From: CAJINA01 sp964636125
GTDB lineage: Bacteria > Desulfobacterota > Desulfobacteria > Desulfobacterales > CAJINA01
Assembly (NCBI GenBank): GCA_964636125.1
Contig: CAZWPX010000004.1
Span: 91,097-155,096, forward strand
Direction: 5' to 3'
DNA length: 64,000 bases
The notes beneath the pieces are model-generated. The model did no database searches and was not told where the DNA came from. It saw only the letters and a list, made by a program, of their open reading frames with translations. The translations under genes and the position numbers were made by a program. Positions 27,554 through 35,735 of the stretch are shown here, piece after piece (within the stretch, counting starts at the first letter, position 1; every line of letters starts with the position of its first letter).

Positions 27554-29539
27554 ATGGATTCTTCAAATTCCCGTACTCATTTTAGTATTGCTGTTCAGGT
27601 TTTTGGCCTGTGGCTGCTTATGTTCATCACACCGGTAGCCTGGGCCGCAGCCCCGGATATCATCGATACCGTCTCACCTTCCACGGCTTTGCCGGGTGAT
27701 CTCGACGTGCAGGTGACCATAAATCTGGACAGCGCGCTGGCCATACCGCCCATCCCGCCGGCAGATGTCAGTATCCAAAGTGTCACCATAGGGAGCGTTG
27801 CTGCCAAGAGCCACGCCCGGGTTTCAGATTATGCCCTTACGGCCACCTTCGATTTTCCGACCGGTACAGCCACTGGCCCGTATGATCTGGTTATCGTGTT
27901 TGGCGGGCCACAGGGTGATATGAGTTTTACAAAAGAGGGTGCCTTCACACTGGGGGCCACCGGATCACTGTCCGTAACGATCCAACCGGCGGGTGCCGAT
28001 ACCGCCGGGGCTCAATGGCGGGTGGACTATGGGCCGTGGCAAACCGGCGGTGCTACTCTTGAGGCCCTGACAACCGGGGATTACACGGTTCGATTTAGCG
28101 CACTGCCAGGCTGGCACAGGCCTGCGGACCAGCCTGCCAACATAAGTGTCGACCAGAGCACCGGAATTACCGGAACTTACATCGCAAGTACCGCGACGTT
28201 GACCTATCCTGTTGTGGACACAGGGCATGGGCGGTGTTTCAACGAAAGTGCCAGAATTACCTGCCCCTCATCGGGCGAGGCCTTTTTCGGACAGGATGCC
28301 CAGGACCATGGTTACGGGTTCGGCTACACAGTCGGCCCTGACAGCGAAACGGTTACAGATGATGTTACCGGACTCATGTGGCAACAGAGCGCCGATAGTG
28401 ACAAAGATGGGGATATTGGTGCCAATGACAAGATGACCCATACGGCTGCCCGGGCTTACTGTAATAATCTTTCCCTGGGCGGCCATACCGATTGGCGCCT
28501 GCCGCACATCAAAGAACTTTACTCCCTGATTGATTTCCGGGGGGTTGACCCCAGCGCTTATACAGGCAGCGATACAACCCAGCTGCGGCCGTTCATCGAC
28601 AATACGACGTTTGGTTTCAACTGGGGTGATACTGCCGCCGGCGAGCGCATCATCGACGCACAATTTGCCTCAGATACGTTATATGTGGGTAATACGGCCA
28701 ACGACGGCGGCGCTACGCTTTTTGGTGTCAATTTCGCCGACGGCCGTATCAAAGGTTACGGCTTGTCTATCGCCGGCCAGGAAAAGACATTTTATTGCCT
28801 GTGTGTTCGCGGGAATTCAAGCTATGGCCAGAACAGCTTTGTAGATAACGCCGACGGTACCATTGCGGACAATGCCACCGGACTGATGTGGTCCCGGGAT
28901 GACAGCGGTGCGGCCCTGAACTGGGCTGAGGCCCTGGCCTGGGTTGCGTCGCAGAATGCGGCCGGGTACCTGGGCTACAGCGACTGGCGCCTGCCGAATA
29001 TAAAAGAACTTCACTCGATCGTAGATTACACACGCTCACCGACCGCGACGAGCTCCGCCGCCATAGATCCCCTGTTTAATATCACGTCCATCACCAATGA
29101 AGCCGGCGGGGCCGACTACCCCTATTATTGGTCCGGTACTACCCACATCGGGTATCCTGAGACAGTAAGTACCGCTAACTATATCGCTTTTGGCCGGGCC
29201 ATGGGCTATATGGGCAATATGTGGCAGGATGTCCACGGTGCCGGGGCCCAGCGAAGTGACCCCAAATCCGGAAACCCGGCCGATTATCCCACCGGTCACG
29301 GGCCCCAGGGGGATGCCGTCCGGATAGTCAACTATGTTCGCCTTGTACGTGATATGGATTTGAACGCCGATGAGGTCATCGTTAACTTGCTGGCCGAGGT
29401 TATCCGCATCGTGAAGCTTCTCTCTGGCAATCCCGTATCAGGCGAGTGGACGGATGCCGATGCCGATTCCAAAGCAACGCTTGCAGATGCACAATATATC
29501 CTCCAGCAGATAGCGGGCCTGAGGGTTTTAGAAAGATAA
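27554..29539 (+). CDS. Exported protein: IPT-like, PEGA-like, two Lcl/DUF1566 domains, dockerin-like tail
   Basis: A 661 aa secreted protein with signal peptide (about 1-32, ending VAWAA). Residues 35-130 look IPT/TIG-like, and 135-215 PEGA-like (SLSVTIQPAGADTAGAQWRV). Two Lcl/DUF1566 modules follow, each with the hallmark pattern: DDVTGLMWQQ with HTDWRLPHIKELYSLID, and DNATGLMWSR with YSDWRLPNIKELHSIVD. The last 60 residues (NADEVIVNLLAEVIRIVKLL ... LADAQYILQQIAG) resemble the dockerin-like ends of the two giant proteins at 42 and 50 kb, with weaker calcium loops. GGAGAG precedes ATG 27554. Lcl-type domains occur in adhesins; a surface role is likely but unproven. Confidence 0.8.
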   Translation: MDSSNSRTHFSIAVQVFGLWLLMFITPVAWAAAPDIIDTVSPSTALPGDLDVQVTINLDSALAIPPIPPADVSIQSVTIGSVAAKSHARVSDYALTATFDFPTGTATGPYDLVIVFGGPQGDMSFTKEGAFTLGATGSLSVTIQPAGADTAGAQWRVDYGPWQTGGATLEALTTGDYTVRFSALPGWHRPADQPANISVDQSTGITGTYIASTATLTYPVVDTGHGRCFNESARITCPSSGEAFFGQDAQDHGYGFGYTVGPDSETVTDDVTGLMWQQSADSDKDGDIGANDKMTHTAARAYCNNLSLGGHTDWRLPHIKELYSLIDFRGVDPSAYTGSDTTQLRPFIDNTTFGFNWGDTAAGERIIDAQFASDTLYVGNTANDGGATLFGVNFADGRIKGYGLSIAGQEKTFYCLCVRGNSSYGQNSFVDNADGTIADNATGLMWSRDDSGAALNWAEALAWVASQNAAGYLGYSDWRLPNIKELHSIVDYTRSPTATSSAAIDPLFNITSITNEAGGADYPYYWSGTTHIGYPETVSTANYIAFGRAMGYMGNMWQDVHGAGAQRSDPKSGNPADYPTGHGPQGDAVRIVNYVRLVRDMDLNADEVIVNLLAEVIRIVKLLSGNPVSGEWTDADADSKATLADAQYILQQIAGLRVLER

Positions 29540-29715
29540 CAGCGAACCGTATCCTGCCGGGACTTGATTAATTAACTGGAAGACAGGACCTTTCCATAAA
29601 GAACAGGGCCGTACCCGAGACGCTGCGTTGGCAATGGGCCGGGCACCGGGTGTCCGGCAACCAGCTATTGCCGATCAGGGTGCAGGGTCAACCCTATTGT
29701 GGCCGGCGGGTTCAT

Positions 29716-31563
29716 TCAAAAGCTCGGCCCATGCCCTGTGTCCAGAATGCCGCTGCGGTTGATCAATTCCGGGTGTTCTTCCACCCAGGCTGTGACCGGC
29801 GTACGGGCATAACGATAACCCACCTCGCAGATCGTGTGAAACCGCTGCCAGTCCAGCAAGTCAAATCCAGCTGTGGGCGGATTCAGGAAGAGATCGGCTA
29901 AACTTCTGGCCGCCTGAACTTCCCGGCGGCTGCCCAGCATGGTAGACTGAAGGATGACGCGGTGCAGGGTTGGGACTTCCTGATCGATCTCCTGGGAATG
30001 AATGCGGGCTTTGATGTATTCCCAGGCGGTGGGGAGCTTTTTTTTCTCGTAGTTGATGTCTTTGCCTGCAGAGAGGTCCACACAGATTATATGCCCACGC
30101 ACGGTATCTCGCATCACATCCACGGGAAGGTTGTTCAGAATGCCGCCGTCCACCAGCAGGTTGGCGCCTTCAATGACAGGCGGAAAAATCCCGGGTAAAG
30201 ATGCGCTGGCGCGCAGTGCCTGCCAGACTTTTCCGTGGCGGTGAATGTATTCGCGATTGTGGGACAGGCTGCTGGATACTGCGAAAAAAGGAATCCAGAG
30301 GTCCTCAATATGGGTGTCACCGAAATGGAGTTTCAAACGTTCGGAAATTTTGCGTCCCTGGACAAGGGACATGACGGGCAGGGTGTAGTCGTCTGTGGGG
30401 TGATCATCCACGAAAGCAGCCTTGTATTCGTTCAGCATGCGCGTATCGTTCCATCCCATGGCGACGCCGCCCGCAATGATGGCACCGATGCTCGTTCCGC
30501 CCACGGCATCAATGGGGATTCCCGCTTCCCGCAGGATTCGCAGAACACCGATGTGGGCAAAGCCTAACGCCCCGCCGCCGCCCAACACCAGCGCCACCGC
30601 ATTTCCGGAGTAAAAGCGCGCCAGGCGGTCAAAACCCTCATCCCCGTTCCATGTGATGTGCAGGTGGCGTGCATCAGAAATGGCAGATAGCCAGCGCTGT
30701 GTATTTTCGGGCACCACGGTTGCATCCGGATGTACAAGCACCAACTCAAGCGCCGGGCTGGGTTCTCCCGCTGCACAAATAATTTTTCGGGCCATTTCTG
30801 CGGCAGGCTTTTCCGGAGCGTTCGCCCTGGTGACCAATACGATGATATCGGCATAGGCCGCACATTTTTTTGACCAGTTCGAGAGTCTGGCATCCATCTG
30901 GAGTATGAGATAATCGTGGTCTGCTTCTGCTTTGTCGAGGTAACATCCGAGATCAGTCGTGTCGGTACATTTGTTGGTAAGGACGTCCGGGAACCGCACC
31001 GCGATCGTGGGGGCATCAATCAGTGCAACGGAACCGAATCGCAACAGGGCCACCTGGAGCCTTTCGCAAAAAATACGCTGGTCTAATCCGTCGTTCAGCG
31101 GAACAACGGCAATGGTCCGAACCGGGTTTCGGGTGGCACTGGTATGGCGTTGGGCGTCCAGAAGACGTTCGATGATGTATCTTGACAGGTGCAGTTGGGC
31201 CTCAGGATGGCGAAGCATAACAGATTCGAAATCTTCACGGGTAAGAAATACCAGATCACTGTCGCGCATGGCCACAAGGGTTGCCGCCCGGCCGCGGCCG
31301 GTAAAAAGGGCGATTTCGCCAACAACCTCGCCGGGACCCAGCAGGGCCACCACTCGCTCGGGGTCTCCAATTTCCCCGGCAATGCGGACCTGCAGCCGGC
31401 CCGACACAAGGATGTGCATGCCCGTTCCCGGTTCGCCTTGATGATAGAGCACATCGCCTTTTTTCAAGTGAATGGTCTGGACCTTTTTCACGAGAGCATC
31501 GGTAAACTCCGGGGCTTTTTTGCCGAACAGCTGTGTGAAAACACGATTGAGTGTCAAATCCAT
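29716..31563 (-). CDS. Cyclic nucleotide-binding patatin-like phospholipase
   Basis: A 615 aa protein of the NTE/RssA type. Residues 20-135 form a cNMP-binding domain whose phosphate-binding cassette is kept (VVGEIALF ... GRGRAAT, with Gly82, Glu83 and Arg92). A Rossmann-like middle region (148-310) follows. The patatin domain has the oxyanion loop GGGGALGFAHIG, nucleophile Ser358 in GGTSIG and catalytic Asp472 in VDGGILNN. It should be an active lipid hydrolase gated by a cyclic nucleotide. Its start is 13 bp after the stop of the class III cyclase gene, so the two form a signal-maker/effector pair. No membrane segment is seen. Confidence 0.9.
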   Translation of the reverse strand: MDLTLNRVFTQLFGKKAPEFTDALVKKVQTIHLKKGDVLYHQGEPGTGMHILVSGRLQVRIAGEIGDPERVVALLGPGEVVGEIALFTGRGRAATLVAMRDSDLVFLTREDFESVMLRHPEAQLHLSRYIIERLLDAQRHTSATRNPVRTIAVVPLNDGLDQRIFCERLQVALLRFGSVALIDAPTIAVRFPDVLTNKCTDTTDLGCYLDKAEADHDYLILQMDARLSNWSKKCAAYADIIVLVTRANAPEKPAAEMARKIICAAGEPSPALELVLVHPDATVVPENTQRWLSAISDARHLHITWNGDEGFDRLARFYSGNAVALVLGGGGALGFAHIGVLRILREAGIPIDAVGGTSIGAIIAGGVAMGWNDTRMLNEYKAAFVDDHPTDDYTLPVMSLVQGRKISERLKLHFGDTHIEDLWIPFFAVSSSLSHNREYIHRHGKVWQALRASASLPGIFPPVIEGANLLVDGGILNNLPVDVMRDTVRGHIICVDLSAGKDINYEKKKLPTAWEYIKARIHSQEIDQEVPTLHRVILQSTMLGSRREVQAARSLADLFLNPPTAGFDLLDWQRFHTICEVGYRYARTPVTAWVEEHPELINRSGILDTGHGPSF

Positions 31564-31576
31564 TTCAGAGTCCGCA

Positions 31577-32815
31577 TTATTCTTCGGTTTTAGTATCTAT
31601 CGTGAAGACACCCAACTGGCTCCCCGCCCGGGTTGTCAATTTACCGCTGGAATGGGTGGTGAGGGTGCCGTCAAGCCTGGAAAGCGTGACCTCCGAGACG
31701 AGCACATCGCCCGGTTGGCCCTGACGTTCTATCTGCAGGGTTTCCACCACAGTTTCACCCCAGACATCAAATGAAAATTTGAGTGCCTCTATTATCCCGC
31801 AGATCGCAGGCCCGGTGTGAACGGCCAGACGAAAATCGAACCCAGTCCGGCCCGAGGCATTGCGTGTGGCCTTGCGCTCTCTAATAAATTGCTGGATTTC
31901 TACGGCGGCCTCTATGGCACTTTTAGCATGCTCTGCATTTGGAACCGGCCCCCCACCAATGGCGAAATAGGCGTCGCCAATGGTTCTGAGGGGTTCTATC
32001 CGATGGCGCAGGGCAATCTTGTCAAAGGCCTTGAAGAAATAGTTGAGTTCGGCGAGGACATCTGCCGGTTCGAATCGATCTACCTCGCTGCGAAATGCAT
32101 GCACATCCGCAACCAGCAGGGTCACCTCTTCGTAAGCATTCGGTTTTTCAATCGTGCCGGATCGTTCAAAACCCTTTGCCATGGATGCGGGCAGAAGCGC
32201 CCACAGCAAGCTGTCGGATTTCTTTTTTTCGATCTCCAGGGCAATCTTCTGCTGCATAAGTTCCTGCCGCGACTCTTTGAGCAATACGGATCTTTTATAG
32301 GCGACCCATGCAAACAAAATGAAGTAGAGCAGAAGAAAAAGTGCCGAAAACAGGTCCATCAGCAGGTGGTTTTGCGGGTTGTAGTTTGTTCCATACAAGG
32401 CGATGGGGATGCACATGCCGGCCGTAACGGACAGTGTCGTCAGGCTCATGAAAGACACGCTGCCGAGGGCCATGCCATTTGAAAGCGCCACCGTCAGAAG
32501 GGATAACGCCGGTATCGGGGAGAAGCCAACGACATACACGGTAGAGCCGAGCGCGAATGCGTCCACCAGGGAAGCCCCGAGCTCGAATTTCCGACGCGAT
32601 TCGACCCGCTTTGTAAGGCTGCGGGAGATATGGGGATGGGCAAGCACCAGGACCATAAGAAATATATACCAGGGGCGGACTTCACCAAAATTCAATACAT
32701 AGATCCCGGCAATGATGACGCACGCCGTTGTACCCAGCAGGCGCATCGGGTACAGTGAACGGCCGAAACCCTGGGCGCCGGTTTCGGGGACGATTTCTTC
32801 CGCTTGTGGTGCCAT
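31577..32815 (-). CDS. MASE2 class III nucleotide cyclase with altered catalytic residues
   Basis: A membrane cyclase of 412 aa from ATG 32815 (chosen because of the G-rich AGGAGG region upstream; a TTG at 32845 is also in frame). The N-terminal membrane half has about six segments, starting with the MASE2 pattern LYPMRLLGTTACV and VLAHPHISRSLTKR. The C-terminal cyclase domain keeps both metal aspartates (LLVADVHAF and TIGDAYFAIGG) and the Asp of FDVWG. However, the base-contacting Lys is Arg (LRTIGD), and the transition-state Asn and Arg are replaced (WGETVVETLQIE where WGxTVNxAxRME is usual). It may be inactive, or make an unusual nucleotide. It precedes the cNMP-binding patatin in the operon. 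Confidence 0.88.
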   Translation of the reverse strand: MAPQAEEIVPETGAQGFGRSLYPMRLLGTTACVIIAGIYVLNFGEVRPWYIFLMVLVLAHPHISRSLTKRVESRRKFELGASLVDAFALGSTVYVVGFSPIPALSLLTVALSNGMALGSVSFMSLTTLSVTAGMCIPIALYGTNYNPQNHLLMDLFSALFLLLYFILFAWVAYKRSVLLKESRQELMQQKIALEIEKKKSDSLLWALLPASMAKGFERSGTIEKPNAYEEVTLLVADVHAFRSEVDRFEPADVLAELNYFFKAFDKIALRHRIEPLRTIGDAYFAIGGGPVPNAEHAKSAIEAAVEIQQFIRERKATRNASGRTGFDFRLAVHTGPAICGIIEALKFSFDVWGETVVETLQIERQGQPGDVLVSEVTLSRLDGTLTTHSSGKLTTRAGSQLGVFTIDTKTEE

Positions 32816-33085
32816 GGCGGCGACCCCCCTCCTGTTTGAAGGCAATCTGGTTCAAGACGCGATAGTGTGATTAATGGGGAACGAATGTTGTGAATCGAAG
32901 CAGGAAGCCTCCAGGTCGGCAGCAAGGCTGTATGGCTGGCAGCAACGATCTACGCTTAACTATCGGATACCTTGCTGATTGTCAAGATGACCTTGTTCGC
33001 GTAACCTTCTGAATTGATAGAACTGTGGGCGCAGGCGTTTAGTCCCATTGTTGCTTTTTTAAGTTGGTCCTGAAATTTTGGGCCC

Positions 33086-33204
33086 ATCGGTATCTTGAGG
33101 CCGCGGAAAAATGTTTTGTTCCAGAAGGCGCCCTGATTTGCGCCTGATTCTGACGATCTGAGGGCTTCGGAGCCAAGGCTGCACAGCCGACAAAGGATAC
33201 CGAT
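33086..33204. repeat. 119-bp element with 9-bp terminal inverted repeats
   Basis: ATCGGTATC at 33086-33094 is exactly matched in inverse by GATACCGAT at 33196-33204. Inside are GGCCGCGGAAAAA, also found at the edge of another repeat at 39.5 kb, and a hairpin-prone CTTCGGAGCC/GGCTGCACAGCC stretch. The whole 32816-33376 gap holds no convincing gene, so this looks like a small non-autonomous repeat or a fossil of one. Only one full copy is visible in this window. Confidence 0.4.
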
Positions 33205-33376
33205 CAACGGCGGGGAGATCCGGATTCTTTTTTATGCTATTGATATTTTGTATGGATGGTATGATAGTGACACGCATATCTAATCGTCGGTTTATGCTTT
33301 GATGAAAGCCGAAAGTTGAGTAAGGAACTTTATCAGATTGCCAAAATAGAGAGTATCCAACATCCAGGGAGAGCTT

Positions 33377-34729
33377 ATGCATCGAGTTGCCTGTGCCATT
33401 GTCATTATTTTGTTACCCATTGTTTTGCTGTCCTGCTCAAAATCCGGGGGTATTTACCAGCCGCCGCGGGAGTTTGCCGCCCTGCCGGACACGCCTGCGG
33501 CTTACCCGGCCACAACTTTCGCGGTGATTTCTGATCCGCATTATTATGACACCCGGCTGGGCATCCATGGAAAAGCCTTCCAGGATTATCTCGACGAAGA
33601 TCGCAAGCTGCTTGAACTCAGCGGCGAGCTGTTCGATACCGCGGTGGAAGAAATCAGCTCGGCCTCTGCTGATTTTGTCATTGTTTGCGGCGACATGACC
33701 AAGGATGGGGAGAAGATCAATCACCAGATCGTGGCCGCAAAGCTCAAGCGGTTGGTCGATTCGGGCAAGTCGGTTTTCGTGGTGCCGGGCAACCACGATG
33801 TGAACAACGGCAAGGCCGTCCGATTTCAAGGTGACTACACTGAACCGGTGCCCACGGTATCGGCCGGGGAGTTTGCCGAGATATACCGCGATTATGGCTA
33901 TAAGGCCGCCCTGGAGCGGGACCCGGACTCCTTGAGCTATGTGGTCGAGCCTGTTCCCGGGCTGTGGTTGCTGGCCCTGGACTCCTGCAAGTACCGCAAC
34001 AATCAGCCCGGGCACCACAGCCTGACCGGGGGAGCCTATACACCACAGACTTTCCAGTGGATCGAACAGGTGCTGATGCGATCGAAGCGGGTGGGTAAAG
34101 CGGTGATCGTTTTTCAGCACCACGCCATCATGGAGCACTATCCGCACAACAAAAAGTTCTACAGTCAGTATCTGGTCGATGACTTCGAAACGGTATCCGA
34201 CATGTTTTCTGGTTTCGGTGTCGACCTGGTCTTCAGCGGCCATTTCCACGCCCAGGATATTACCCGCAAGACCTTCGACAATCCGCCCCGGGTCATTTAT
34301 GATATCGAGACCGGTTCACTGGTGACTGCGCCGTGCCCCTATCGCCTGGTAACCATCAGTGCCGACCAGAAGGCGGTCATAGACAGCCGATTTATCACCG
34401 CCATCCCTTCGCATCCGGATGACTTTACGACCTATGCCGCCGATTATATCTACAACGGGACCATCAAATTGGCGGATGCAGCCTTGATAGGATACAAAGT
34501 CGACCAGCCGGGCCGGGCCAAAATCAATCCCCAGGTGTCAAAGGCCTATGTGACCCATCTCAAGGGGGATGAGCGGCAGCGGGCAGTCATAGATTCTGAT
34601 GGCATCGGATTGTGGGCCAAATTCGTGATGTTCAAACAGAAGAACCTGCTGTACGGCTGGACCACCGACCTGCCGCCGGCCGACAACCGGGTGACCATCG
34701 ATCTGGCTGCGGACGGCAGTGTCGAGTAG
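33377..34729 (+). CDS. Lipoprotein calcineurin-type metallophosphoesterase
   Basis: A 450 aa exported enzyme. The N-terminus MHRVACAIVIILLPIVLLSC is a lipoprotein signal with lipid attachment expected at Cys20. The five metallophosphoesterase motifs are in order: VISDPHYYD, VCGDMTKDG, VPGNHDVNNG, FQHHAIMEHY and FSGHFHAQD. The family binds two metals and cleaves phosphate mono- or diesters; the substrate cannot be told. GGGAGAG lies before ATG 33377. The C-terminal 110 residues beyond the catalytic domain are unassigned. It appears to be a single-gene unit. Confidence 0.88.
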   Translation: MHRVACAIVIILLPIVLLSCSKSGGIYQPPREFAALPDTPAAYPATTFAVISDPHYYDTRLGIHGKAFQDYLDEDRKLLELSGELFDTAVEEISSASADFVIVCGDMTKDGEKINHQIVAAKLKRLVDSGKSVFVVPGNHDVNNGKAVRFQGDYTEPVPTVSAGEFAEIYRDYGYKAALERDPDSLSYVVEPVPGLWLLALDSCKYRNNQPGHHSLTGGAYTPQTFQWIEQVLMRSKRVGKAVIVFQHHAIMEHYPHNKKFYSQYLVDDFETVSDMFSGFGVDLVFSGHFHAQDITRKTFDNPPRVIYDIETGSLVTAPCPYRLVTISADQKAVIDSRFITAIPSHPDDFTTYAADYIYNGTIKLADAALIGYKVDQPGRAKINPQVSKAYVTHLKGDERQRAVIDSDGIGLWAKFVMFKQKNLLYGWTTDLPPADNRVTIDLAADGSVE

Positions 34730-34867
34730 GTGCAAGTCCGGCATGGAAAACCGAATCGATGTTGTAGGCCTTCACAAGACACTGGCCACAAATTTTCTCT
34801 GACTCCCGCAAAGCGGGACAGGCTTTGCCCTGGCCAGGCCTTTAAAGGTTGAATAAAAGGAGTTGAC

Positions 34868-34942
34868 ATGTATGCATTAGCGGTCAGCAGAAGCCCGCGC
34901 AAGGCCATTAAACCCAACTTAGACAGCTACCCCAAAGTTTAG
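34868..34942 (+). pseudogene. Possible remnant of an NADPH-dependent FMN reductase start
   Basis: A well-placed AAGGAG precedes ATG 34868, which opens MYALAVSRSPRKAIKPN and stops after 24 codons. The first dozen residues look like the N-terminus of flavodoxin-fold NAD(P)H-dependent FMN reductases (usual form MKALAINGSPRKGGNT). Nothing of the rest of such a gene follows. It may be a decapitated gene left by a deletion before the next coding region, or a coincidence. The rest of the 34730-34983 gap shows nothing else. Confidence 0.3.
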
Positions 34943-34983
34943 TAATTTGCAGTAATTAACAGACAGATGCGGCGTCAAAAAAA

Positions 34984-35448
34984 ATGGGTGGTGAAAAATT
35001 GAAAGAACTGATCAGGTCCTATCCTGTAACAATTGAAATCCCGATTGCCTGGGGCGATATGGACGCCTTTCAGCACGTGAACAATACCGTGTATTTCAAA
35101 CATTTTGAAAGTGCCCGGATTTCATATTTCGAAAAAATTAATTTTCTTGAAGTCATGCAGAAGACGGGTGTCGGTCCCATTCTGGCATCCACGCAGTGCA
35201 GGTACAAAATCCCTCTGACCTACCCGGACCATGTCGTTGTGGGTGCTAAAGTGGAGACGATAGCCCAAGACCGATTTGTCATGCAGTATGCAGTTGTCAG
35301 TCAGAAATTCAAGAAAATAGCTGCCGTGGGAGAAGGCGTCATTGTTACCTTCGATTATCAAAACAATAAAAAGGCACCTGTCCCAAAGGAAATAAGGGCA
35401 AGCATCAGCAACCTCGAAAAGAACACGAGTCCGGAATTTGAAGAATAG
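34984..35448 (+). CDS. 4HBT-family acyl-CoA thioesterase
   Basis: A 154 aa hotdog-fold protein. The signature IPIAWGDMDAFQHVNNTVYF contains the active-site Asp and the HVNNTVYF helix start typical of YbgC/FcbC-like thioesterases. It probably hydrolyses an acyl-CoA in the cytoplasm; substrate unknown. ATG 34984 is preceded by an A-rich stretch without a clear ribosome site. It stands alone between noncoding stretches. It is not a close relative of the thioesterases at 7.1 and 57.2 kb. Confidence 0.88.
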   Translation: MGGEKLKELIRSYPVTIEIPIAWGDMDAFQHVNNTVYFKHFESARISYFEKINFLEVMQKTGVGPILASTQCRYKIPLTYPDHVVVGAKVETIAQDRFVMQYAVVSQKFKKIAAVGEGVIVTFDYQNNKKAPVPKEIRASISNLEKNTSPEFEE

Positions 35449-35535
35449 CAATAACAGCTTCTGGTCGGACGCCAACGCATAATGAGCCTGACATTGGGGA
35501 CAACTCGGTTCGAAATTGAAATCGATGTTTTTGAA

Positions 35536-35566
35536 GGCAACAATTGCGACCATAACCAATTGTGCC
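35536..35566. terminator. Hairpin downstream of the thioesterase gene
   Basis: GGCAACAATTG pairs with CAATTGTGCC across a ten-base loop, with one bulged A. It lies 88 bp after the thioesterase stop in the 35449-35735 noncoding stretch and is not followed by a T-run, so termination is only possible, not shown. The rest of that stretch holds no gene. Confidence 0.35.
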
Positions 35567-35735
35567 TAACCCCCGGGAATTTAAGGTGGCATATCGAACG
35601 TAAGCATTTATGCTGAAATCCTGCGCGCACTATCCGCAGGGTTTGTTAGCCCCCCCGGATTGACAAAGTTACCGAAATCAATTAATATCCGGCGCTATTC
35701 AGGTTTATATAGCAATTCCCATCCAGGAGTCGTAG

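Noticed and set aside
33059..33382. Minus-strand frame of 107 codons between cyclase and phosphoesterase genes
   Set aside because: It runs through the inverted-repeat element and has no motif or good start; treated as noncoding.
35565..35649. attC-like pair GCCTAAC ... GTTAGCC in the gap after the thioesterase gene
   Set aside because: The outer motifs resemble integron recombination sites, but one base is wrong and the inner arms pair poorly. The integron-type integrase is 26 kb away and no cassette array is visible.
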